A program made the position numbers and the translations under genes. The notes under the pieces are model-generated. The model ran no database searches. It saw only the letters and a list, made by a program, of their open reading frames with translations, and had not been told where the DNA came from. A DNA stretch of 6,156 nt from JBOGFC01 sp050742155 (GTDB taxonomy: Bacteria > Actinomycetota > Acidimicrobiia > Spongiisociales > JALYHC01), in contig JBOGFC010000217.1 of the NCBI GenBank assembly GCA_050742155.1, positions 1 through 6,156 of the forward strand. The letters run 5' to 3'. This document shows, piece by piece, positions 1 to 4,994 of this stretch. Within the stretch, counting starts at the first letter, position 1; every line of letters starts with the position of its first letter.

Positions 1-237
1 GGCCTCTCGCGTCCGAAAATGATGCGCATGGAGCCGAAGGTGCACGCCCATGACCCCTACGAAGGGTGTGAGGATCGCTGCGGCCACGAGTTGGTGAGCG
101 GGATTACCATCGCCGAGCTGCTGGAGGGCGACGGACCCTACCCCACCGCTCCCCTCACCGTCGACAGTCCCCGGGGGCGGGCGGTGCTGTTGGCCGGCGA
201 GACGATGCGACCCAGGATGGTGGCCGCCGCTGGTTAG
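1..237 (+). CDS. C-terminal part of an unrecognised protein (5' end outside window)
   Basis: The frame is open from the first base to a TAG at 235-237. The first in-window ATG (19) has no Shine-Dalgarno-like sequence before it, so this is more likely the 3' end of a longer gene than a complete 72-residue one. Third codon positions are mostly G or C, as in the clear genes here, and no competing long frame lies on the other strand. The visible residues include a CEDRCGHE stretch (two Cys and a His close together) and then GITIAELLEGDG. I recognise no family. The stop overlaps the stop of the converging gene on the minus strand (234-632). It could still be spurious, since the judgement rests on codon use and position alone. 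Confidence 0.45.
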   Translation, partial: GLSRPKMMRMEPKVHAHDPYEGCEDRCGHELVSGITIAELLEGDGPYPTAPLTVDSPRGRAVLLAGETMRPRMVAAAG

Positions 238-632
238 CTACGGCGGCGGGTGCGGGCTATCCCGGCCTTGCGCAGCACCTCGGCGGGAACCCCTTCCTCT
301 CGCCAGGCCGTGTAGCTGATTCCTCGTCGATTCGAGTAGGCCTTGCCCACCTTGGTGAAGCCCCGCTCCAGCTCTTCGAGGGAAGCCACATTGCCGGCCG
401 CCTTGAGGTCTCGCTGTGCATCGAGACGCTGTTGGCGAAGGATCACTCGGGCATTGGGATCGCTCTCCGAACCGATCTTCTTCTCCAAGCCGGCGATCTT
501 CTCCTGGAGACGTTCTGGAGCGGCGCGGCGGCCCCGCTTCCGGGAGTTGAGCGCCTCCAGGTAGCGCTTCACGGCGCGAGACTCCCGGCGTCCCCGAGCA
601 AGTGCTTCCCTATGCTCCTTCGACATCGGCAT
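234..632 (-). CDS. Conserved-looking basic coiled-coil protein of unknown function, 132 aa
   Basis: ATG at 632-630 is preceded by GGAGGGG with 9 nt spacing, a strong ribosome site that supports this start; a second ATG lies two codons in. The protein is very basic. It opens with MPMSKEHREALARGRRESRAV, followed by a short Arg/Lys-rich stretch (about 31-40). A charged helical segment at about 40-80 looks coiled-coil-forming. The compact C-terminal motif AYSNRRGISYTAWREEGVPA, then EVLRKAGI, sits at about 98-125. From memory, actinobacterial hypothetical proteins share this layout, especially the Y-x-A-W-R-x-x-G-V-P tail; I know no assigned function. High basicity plus a small C-terminal helical unit would suit a nucleic-acid-binding protein, but that is inference. 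It lies 57 bp downstream of the YihY-family gene on the same strand, so it may share its transcript, although the gap could hold its own promoter. Confidence 0.8.
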   Translation of the reverse strand: MPMSKEHREALARGRRESRAVKRYLEALNSRKRGRRAAPERLQEKIAGLEKKIGSESDPNARVILRQQRLDAQRDLKAAGNVASLEELERGFTKVGKAYSNRRGISYTAWREEGVPAEVLRKAGIARTRRRS

Positions 633-689
633 GGCTTACTTCCCCTCCAAGAGAGCGTTAAGAACTGTCTCTTTCTAGCACGGGAGCCG

Positions 690-1514
690 TCAACTCTCCA
701 ATGCCAGGGCGTACCCGAGCAGCAAGACGATATTGGCCACGAACAACCAGACCGCCAGGACCACCACTCCGACCAGGCTGCTGACCGCATAATGCTCCTC
801 GAAGTTGGCACCCGCCAACAGGTAGGCGGTGAAGGCCAGCGAGAGCAGCGAGATTCCGGCCGCCGCCCAGGCCGCCCCCCGCCAGATAAGCCGCCAGCCG
901 AGCCGGCGAGGCGAGAAGCCCCAGTAGATCAGCATCGGCGCCGCCACCGCCCCGACGAAGCCGGTCCCCAGCGCCAGCACGAACCCCACCGCCGGCCAAT
1001 CCTGCAGGATCCGGGTGCCGGCCAACGAGGCAACTAGGCTCCCCAACACGAACAAGGGAAGCAACCCCACCAGTATCAATCCGCGGCCGCGCATCCCTCG
1101 CATCGGGCGGTCGGAGGTGGGGGAGAGACGTTGGAAGGAGCGCGCCAAACCGGCCCCATAAGCGGTGGCCGGCCAGAGGCCGGTGAGCAAGGCCACCATG
1201 CCGAGGCTGGTTCCGGTTTCCGCCACCTGCTCGAGCGCCAGGTCGGCCCCCACTTCCTCCGGCGCGAATCGACGAAATTGCTCGGCTAGCTGCTCCACCC
1301 GATCATCTCCCACCGCCAGGCTGGTGATCCAGAGCACCAGGATGACAAGCGGCGGTAAGGACACCAGCGCGTAAAAGGCCAGGCCCGCCCCCAGCAGGAA
1401 GATATCGTCCTCCCGAACCCGCTCCACGACCTTCCGCAAACGGTCGGGAAGCTTGCGGTAGAGGCGTCCGATCTCCGCTCTCGCCGCTGCCAACACCGAT
1501 TCCATCTCCGCCAT
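690..1514 (-). CDS. YihY/virulence factor BrkB family inner-membrane protein
   Basis: The 274-residue product has the layout of the YihY/BrkB family (once misnamed ribonuclease BN). A cytoplasmic N-terminal helix is followed by DDIFLLGAGLAFYALVSLPP (about 36-55), the family's A-x-A-x-x-Y-Y-A-L-x-S-L-x-P-like first membrane segment. Further hydrophobic stretches lie near 105-125, 145-166, 175-199, 210-236 and 243-270. WPATAYGAGLARSFQRL (114-130) matches the family's conserved W-x-x-x-x-G-x-x-x-x-x-x-x-L region. The last helix, LVGVVVLAVWLFVANIVLLL, also fits. The family is usually predicted to have six membrane helices; its function is unsettled, with transport or envelope roles proposed. ATG at 1514-1512 follows AGGTGGG. 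The frame is open up to 2102, but that extension is antisense to the next gene and lacks family similarity. This version ends right after the last helix, without the long tail many members carry. Confidence 0.88.
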   Translation of the reverse strand: MAEMESVLAAARAEIGRLYRKLPDRLRKVVERVREDDIFLLGAGLAFYALVSLPPLVILVLWITSLAVGDDRVEQLAEQFRRFAPEEVGADLALEQVAETGTSLGMVALLTGLWPATAYGAGLARSFQRLSPTSDRPMRGMRGRGLILVGLLPLFVLGSLVASLAGTRILQDWPAVGFVLALGTGFVGAVAAPMLIYWGFSPRRLGWRLIWRGAAWAAAGISLLSLAFTAYLLAGANFEEHYAVSSLVGVVVLAVWLFVANIVLLLGYALALES

Positions 1515-1539
1515 TATTCCCACCTGGCGGAGGCAAGCC

Positions 1540-1572
1540 GGGTCGCAAGGAGGCTTTAGGCCCCTCCGACCC
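1540..1572. promoter_or_regulatory. Imperfect dyad in the 102-bp divergent spacer
   Basis: The spacer 1515-1616 separates the divergent starts of the YihY-family and DUF4388 genes and must hold both promoters. In it, GGGTCG (1540-1545) and GAGG (1550-1553) pair with CCTC (1563-1566) and CGACCC (1567-1572). That gives ten pairs around a 9-nt centre, with a 4-nt bulge on the left arm only. The position would suit an operator shared by both genes. In DNA this GC-rich such dyads also arise by chance, and I see no convincing -35/-10 pair on either strand, so this is only a candidate. Confidence 0.22.
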
Positions 1573-1616
1573 CTGCCGATAGGGACCACGAGGACACCGA
1601 CCAGGAAGGGCCCACC

Positions 1617-2549
1617 TTGTCCCTCAGCGGAACCATCGGTGAGGTCGGCCTCCCCGACATCGTGCGCCTGATCGCCAAGTCCGAGCGCTCCGGGCTGTTG
1701 CGGGTCACGGACGGAGCCGTGGAAGGCCAGATATACCTCCAAGAGGGGGCTTTTAGCTACGCCACCTCTCGCACCCAGGACAGCCTGCTCAGGGACCTGG
1801 TGCGCCTCGGGCTGGTCCAAGAGGAGGACCGAACCAACATCGAGCGGCGCAAGGCCAACATCGAGGACGTGCTCGGGGCCGACACCGACCGCGAGAAGCT
1901 GCGTGAGTTCCTCGAGGAACAGGTCACCGAAGTGCTGGTGCGCCTGCTCCGGATGGAGAAGGGCTCCTTCGAGTTCCAAGACGGAGTCACCGCCCGCTAC
2001 TCCACCGGTCTCACCTTCTCGGTCGAGGCGCCACTCATCGAGGCCGAAGCCCGGTTGGCCAGGTGGAGCGAGATCGAGGAGGTGATTCCCTCCCCCTCCC
2101 ACGCCCTTCGGATGTCCCCCGAGCTCGCCAACGGCATCGAAGAGGTGATCATCGATTCGGTGAGCTGGACCCTGCTGGCCGCGTTGGGAGGAGGATCCAG
2201 CGTCCAGGAGGTGACTCGGGCCCTCGGCATGTGGGAGTACCCGACCGCCAAGAACCTAGCCCGACTGGTCCGCCAGGGCTTGGTGGTGGTGGCCGAGGCG
2301 GCCTCCGGTCAGGTATCCCGCCCGGCCGCCGAGGGCCATCGGGTGAACGAGACCATCCTCCACATCTCCTCCCTCGAGGAGCAGGTCAGCCCGGGCGAGC
2401 ACGAGGAGCGTCCCTCCGAGCCGGGGCCGATAGCCGGGGCCGATTCGATGGACGAACTGCCACAGCCCGACGAAGAGAGGCCGGAGCCTGCCTCGGATCT
2501 CATGCGGCGCTGGAAGCAGCTTCGCTCCCGCGACCGCAGCGCCGGCTGA
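1617..2549 (+). CDS. DUF4388 (PATAN) domain protein with winged-helix-like region
   Basis: The start is TTG at 1617, 6 nt after AGGAAGGG (1603-1610). An in-frame TAG at 1557-1559 with no ATG or GTG after it makes TTG the only reasonable choice, and it places the conserved domain at residue 2. Residues about 2-60 (LSGTIGEVGLPDIVRLIAKS, then SGLLRV, GQIYLQEGAFSYA) are typical DUF4388/PATAN, the domain first named from cyanobacterial PatA and often found in bacterial signalling proteins. Residues about 95-145 continue that unit. Residues about 168-226 (ELANGIEEVIIDSVSWTLLA, then SVQEVTRALGM and KNLARLVRQGLVVV) look like the winged-helix segment that often follows it. The tail, about 240-310, is acidic, Pro-rich and probably disordered. 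There is no membrane segment, receiver or kinase domain. A scaffold or regulatory role is likely; partners are unknown. No MglA-like GTPase or roadblock gene is adjacent. Confidence 0.87.
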   Translation: MSLSGTIGEVGLPDIVRLIAKSERSGLLRVTDGAVEGQIYLQEGAFSYATSRTQDSLLRDLVRLGLVQEEDRTNIERRKANIEDVLGADTDREKLREFLEEQVTEVLVRLLRMEKGSFEFQDGVTARYSTGLTFSVEAPLIEAEARLARWSEIEEVIPSPSHALRMSPELANGIEEVIIDSVSWTLLAALGGGSSVQEVTRALGMWEYPTAKNLARLVRQGLVVVAEAASGQVSRPAAEGHRVNETILHISSLEEQVSPGEHEERPSEPGPIAGADSMDELPQPDEERPEPASDLMRRWKQLRSRDRSAG

Positions 2550-2564
2550 GCTGAGCTCAGCCGG
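2542..2564. terminator. Perfect hairpin over both stop codons of a convergent gene pair
   Basis: CCGGCTGAGC (2542-2551) and GCTCAGCCGG (2555-2564) form a perfect 10-bp stem with a 3-nt TGA loop. The left arm contains the stop of the DUF4388 gene (TGA, 2547-2549). The right arm contains, on the minus strand, the stop of the small membrane-protein gene (2559-2557). No T-run follows on either side, so it is not a classical intrinsic terminator. GC-rich actinobacteria often use hairpins without a U-tract, and the symmetry would suit two-way transcription arrest or 3'-end protection. The hairpin is seen in the sequence; the role is inferred. Confidence 0.55.
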
Positions 2565-2880
2565 TCAGCCGGACCGCCTCGCCGACGGGCCGCAGCAGGT
2601 CCCCAGCCGACCGCAACAGCTCCCCGGCCGCCCAAGAGAGCACGAAGAGGAGAACCACCAGGACCGCGGTGGTGGCCATGGCCCGCCATCGATAGATGGT
2701 CAGCTGCTCGGGGTCCTCCAGGTACGAGACCGGGGGCGGCGGGGCCGGCACGACCCGTCCGGGTACCCCGGGCACAGGCGCCGGAGCCCGGGATGGCGCG
2801 GCGGCCAACCGTCCCCGTGGTGGGGCACTCGCCGCCCCTTCGACTGCCGACCCAGGTGCCATGTCCCGCCTCGGGTCCAT
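2557..2880 (-). CDS. Small proline-rich single-pass membrane protein, hypothetical
   Basis: The frame encodes 107 residues. About the first 50 are rich in Pro, Ala and Arg and probably disordered. They are followed by SYLEDPEQLTIYRWRAM, then one strong membrane helix (about 68-86, ATTAVLVVLLFVLSWAAG) and a short amphipathic tail (87-107). The Arg residues just before the helix suggest a cytoplasmic N-terminus. ATG at 2880-2878 has GGGTGG 7 nt upstream; a second ATG is at codon 7. Third positions are mostly G/C, though less clearly so in the first 30 codons, which leaves the start uncertain. It is divergent from mug (68-bp gap) and convergent with the DUF4388 gene (7 bp between stops). I recognise no family. 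The coherent hydrophobic helix makes it more credible than the overlapping plus-strand frames. Confidence 0.6.
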   Translation of the reverse strand: MDPRRDMAPGSAVEGAASAPPRGRLAAAPSRAPAPVPGVPGRVVPAPPPPVSYLEDPEQLTIYRWRAMATTAVLVVLLFVLSWAAGELLRSAGDLLRPVGEAVRLTG

Positions 2881-2935
2881 GTTGCATCCACCCGCCCGGG
2901 CCGTCGAGAGGGGTTTCGGACGGTCACCGACGCAC

Positions 2936-2948
2936 TAGCTTGCGCCGG
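2936..2948 (+). promoter_or_regulatory. Candidate -10 element for leaderless mug transcription
   Basis: TAGCTT (2936-2941) fits the actinobacterial TAnnnT -10 pattern and ends 7 nt before the GTG at 2949, the distance expected if transcription starts on the start codon. No Shine-Dalgarno-like sequence lies in this interval, as expected for a leaderless mRNA. No good -35 hexamer is visible at the right distance, so support is weak. Confidence 0.25.
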
Positions 2949-3503
2949 GTGGAGCAACCCTGGCGGCCCACCCCGGACCAGATCCGGGCCGCCGACGGGC
3001 GGAAGGTGCCGGACGTGATCGGCCCGGATCTCAAGGTGCTCTTCTGCGGTATCAACCCCGGTCGGTACTCGGGGGCGGTTGGCCACCACTTCGCGCGGCC
3101 GGGCAACCGTTTCTGGAAGGCGCTCCACGCCGCCGGCTTCACTCCCCGGGTCCTCTCCCCGTTCGAGGAGCGGGCCCTGCTCGACTATGGACTGGGCGTC
3201 ACCAACCTGGTCGAGCGGACGACCGCCTCGGCCGCCGAGCTCCGGGGCGAGGAGCTGGCGGAGGGTGCCCGTCGTCTAAGGCGAAAGGTGGGGCGCCTCC
3301 GACCGGAGGTGGTCGCAATGCTCGGCCTGACCGCCTTCCGGACCGCTTTCCGGCGCCCGGCGGCCCGGGTCGGCCGGCAGCCCGATCGGCTGCTGAGCTC
3401 CCTGCTGTGGATCCTGCCCAACCCGAGCGGTCTCAATGCCCACTATCAGCTGGGCGAGCTGGCCGGGCTGTTCGGGCAGCTCCGACAGGAAGTTTTCGAG
3501 TGA
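2949..3503 (+). CDS. mug: G/U mismatch-specific uracil/thymine DNA glycosylase (Mug/TDG family)
   Basis: Mug removes uracil, 3,N4-ethenocytosine and some thymine mispaired with G, leaving an abasic site for base excision repair. The 184-residue product contains the family's two hallmark motifs. One is LFCGINPG (about residues 31-38), whose Asn lies in the catalytic/water-binding pocket. The other is WILPNPSGLN (about 156-165), with the NPSGL loop that inserts into the helix. FARPGNRFWKALHAAGF, LLDYGLGVTNLVERTTA and VVAMLGLTAFRTAF also follow the E. coli Mug pattern segment by segment. Length is close to the usual 165-185. I chose GTG at 2949 because the N-terminus (EQPWRPTPDQIRAADGRKVP) resembles actinobacterial homologues; TTG at 2940 is the alternative. 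The open frame back to 2793 overlaps the divergent gene and lacks similarity. Confidence 0.93.
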   Translation: MEQPWRPTPDQIRAADGRKVPDVIGPDLKVLFCGINPGRYSGAVGHHFARPGNRFWKALHAAGFTPRVLSPFEERALLDYGLGVTNLVERTTASAAELRGEELAEGARRLRRKVGRLRPEVVAMLGLTAFRTAFRRPAARVGRQPDRLLSSLLWILPNPSGLNAHYQLGELAGLFGQLRQEVFE

Positions 3504-3520
3504 GCCCCCTCAAAAGCCGC

Positions 3521-3549
3521 TTGACAGCAATCACTCTACGCGCGAGATT
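3521..3549 (+). promoter_or_regulatory. Candidate sigma-70-type promoter for the paralogue operon
   Basis: TTGACA (3521-3526) is a perfect -35 consensus, followed after 17 bp by GAGATT (3544-3549), which keeps the A at position 2 and T at position 6 of a -10 box. It lies in the 79-bp gap after mug, which otherwise looks less GC-rich than its surroundings, and ends 33 bp before the next start codon. The weak -10 lowers confidence. If real, it gives the two downstream paralogues their own transcript instead of mug read-through. Confidence 0.4.
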
Positions 3550-3582
3550 TACCACTGAGGGCGGCTGGGCGAGGGAGATCGG

Positions 3583-4380
3583 ATGCGGTTTTCCGGCCGC
3601 CTGCAGCTGCGTGAGGAGCCCGGACCCGGGCTGGCGGTGGTATTGGAGCTCGACGACCGTCAGCTGACGGTCACCGACGACTCCGAGATCCTCGGCACCT
3701 GGGACCTCGCCGAGGTTATCGCCGAACCTCTTACCCGGGATCGCTTCGCCCTCCACGTCAACGAGGAGAACCTGGTGTTCGTGGCCGCCGAGGCCGACCA
3801 GTTTGCGACGGAGGGCCTGGCTGCCATCAGCCAGGCCCGGGCACGCCCCGGGATGCTCGACCGCTGGCGGTCGTGGCTGGACGGCTGGGTGCCTCCCTCG
3901 ACTCCAGAGGAGCCTCCGATCGAAGCGGCCCGGCCCCCCGACCAGCCCATCCCCGACCCAGCCGCCTCGGCCCTCGTCATGCCCCGGCTCCCTGCGGAAG
4001 AGTCGCCCCGGCCGGGCGGGTGCTTCGCCTCCCGCCGTGATGGGCGACCCTGCCGGTCCCCGGCGGTGGGGGCTTCGGGCTATTGCTTCGCCCACGATCC
4101 TGGGCGCGCCGCGGAGCACCTGGAGGCCTGCCGGCGAGGGGGACGGACCTGCTCGACCCGCGCCAAGCAACCCTCGGCCGGCGAGCTGACCGCTCTCTTC
4201 CAGCGGCTCGCCCTGGCCATCGAAGAAGTACAGGCCGGCACGCTCGATCCCCGCCGGGCACTCGCCTTGGCAGGCCTGGTGTGGGCCATGTGCGCCACTC
4301 TCCAGCTCGGGGGGCAGCGTTTCCGCTTCCACGGTCTGGCCGATCAACTCGGCAATGGCCGTCGGCGAGGGGAGGGGTGA
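3583..4380 (+). CDS. Paralogue 1: shared N-terminal domain plus Cys/His (putative zinc) module
   Basis: The product is 265 residues; ATG follows GAGGGAG with 5-nt spacing. Residues 1-82 form a beta-rich-looking domain (MRFSGRLQLREEPGPGLAVV, ILGTWDLAEV, DRFALHV) also found in the next gene: 42 of 82 positions are identical without gaps. A Trp-containing helix (about 91-102) leads into a Pro/Ala-rich linker (103-145). Then comes a compact Cys/His unit, C147-x9-C157-x10-C168-x2-H171 (GRPCRSPAVGASGYCFAHDP), with C183 and C190 nearby. Such CxxPxxxGxxxCxxH units are common in small proteins of phages and actinobacteria and presumably bind zinc. The rest, LFQRLALAIEEVQAGTLDPR then an Ala/Leu helix (about 203-241), resembles the helical segment that often follows that unit. 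No enzymatic motif is visible and the function is unknown. It overlaps the next gene by one base (TGATG), so translation is probably coupled. Confidence 0.82.
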   Translation: MRFSGRLQLREEPGPGLAVVLELDDRQLTVTDDSEILGTWDLAEVIAEPLTRDRFALHVNEENLVFVAAEADQFATEGLAAISQARARPGMLDRWRSWLDGWVPPSTPEEPPIEAARPPDQPIPDPAASALVMPRLPAEESPRPGGCFASRRDGRPCRSPAVGASGYCFAHDPGRAAEHLEACRRGGRTCSTRAKQPSAGELTALFQRLALAIEEVQAGTLDPRRALALAGLVWAMCATLQLGGQRFRFHGLADQLGNGRRRGEG

Positions 4381-4994
4381 TGCGTTTCGGGGGACGCCTT
4401 CAGCTGCGCGAAGATCATGGTCCAGGACTCGACGTGATCCTCGAGCTGGACGAGGAGCACCTGCAGATCGCCACCGGGGGTGAGGTGCTGGGAACGTGGG
4501 GACTCGACGAGGTGGACGCCACCCGCATCGGCGACGACCGTTTCGCGTTGGTGGTGGCCGGGGAGCAGCTCGACTTCCTCACCCACGACCCGCTGGCCGT
4601 CATCGACAAGGGCCTGCCGGCCATCGAGGCCGGGCGAGTCCGGTCCCGCCAGGCGAGCCGGCGACGGAAGAAGCGCAAGGAGCGGCGCCCCGCAAAGCCC
4701 CCCGAGGCGCTCCAGGTTGCCGTGGAAGGGGAGCTCGTCGTGGAGACCGTTCCCCACAGGCTAGAGGAACCAGTGTCGGTAGGTGGGCCGGGTCATGCGG
4801 CCACGGCCAGACCCGAGTCCACCCTGATCGAGAGGGTACGACGGGCCACCACCCCGCTGTTCGACCGGATGCCGGGACGGGAGCCGATGCCGGCCGACCA
4901 CCAGCATGCCTTCCAGGTGCACCAGCTTCCGGGTGGGCTGATCCGTCGGGTGTGTGGTGGCTGCGGGTCGATCTCGATCGACGTGAGCGACTAG
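4380..4994 (+). CDS. Paralogue 2: shared N-terminal domain plus CxxC zinc-ribbon-like tail
   Basis: The product is 204 residues. ATG at 4380 shares its A with the upstream TGA and sits just after GGGGAGGGG. The open frame continues upstream to 4083, but alignment with paralogue 1 begins exactly at this Met, so the extension is rejected. Residues 1-82 are the shared domain (MRFGGRLQLREDHGPGLDVI, VLGTWGLDEV, DDRFALVV). A highly basic stretch (about 86-106, with RRRKKRKERR) follows, then a variable linker. The C-terminus has H174, H176 and H181 before GGLIRRVCGGCGSISI, in which C192-x2-C195 could form a zinc site with the histidines. I recall similar LPGGLxRRVCxxCGxISI tails on actinobacterial hypothetical proteins. 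Nucleic-acid binding is possible from the basic stretch but is not shown. The stop overlaps the stop of the converging dehydrogenase gene. Confidence 0.82.
   Translation: MRFGGRLQLREDHGPGLDVILELDEEHLQIATGGEVLGTWGLDEVDATRIGDDRFALVVAGEQLDFLTHDPLAVIDKGLPAIEAGRVRSRQASRRRKKRKERRPAKPPEALQVAVEGELVVETVPHRLEEPVSVGGPGHAATARPESTLIERVRRATTPLFDRMPGREPMPADHQHAFQVHQLPGGLIRRVCGGCGSISIDVSD

Noticed and set aside
432..1037. 201-residue plus-strand frame across 432-1037
   Set aside because: It is antisense to the 132-residue protein and the YihY gene. The composition (Gln/Arg/Pro/His-rich) is typical of a shadow frame.
1515..2102. 588-base N-terminal extension of the YihY-family frame on the minus strand (470-residue open frame)
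   Set aside because: It is antisense to the well-supported DUF4388 gene, its translation has no family similarity, and an ATG with AGGTGGG before it at 1514 starts the normal-length protein.
2894..2901. GCCCGGGC palindrome in the mug divergent spacer as an operator
   Set aside because: An 8-bp all-G/C palindrome is expected by chance in DNA of this composition, and no repeat of it is seen elsewhere in the spacer.
2793..2948. N-terminal extension of mug back to ATG 2793
   Set aside because: It overlaps the divergent membrane-protein gene, has no resemblance to Mug proteins, and would make the enzyme much longer than the family.
3433..4347. 304-residue minus-strand frame opposite paralogue 1
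   Set aside because: It is Gly/Pro/Arg-rich with no recognisable domain and lies wholly antisense to a gene supported by a paralogue alignment; such frames are common in GC-rich coding DNA.
4083..4379. Upstream extension of paralogue 2, overlapping paralogue 1 in another frame
   Set aside because: The shared domain begins exactly at Met 4380, which has its own ribosome site and a TGATG junction. The extension is an Arg/Pro-rich shadow of paralogue 1.
4967..4982. GTCGAT/ATCGAC stem (6 bp, CTCG loop) near the end of paralogue 2 as a terminator
   Set aside because: It is short, lies inside the coding sequence over the conserved SISID residues, and has no T-run. It is better explained by codon choice.
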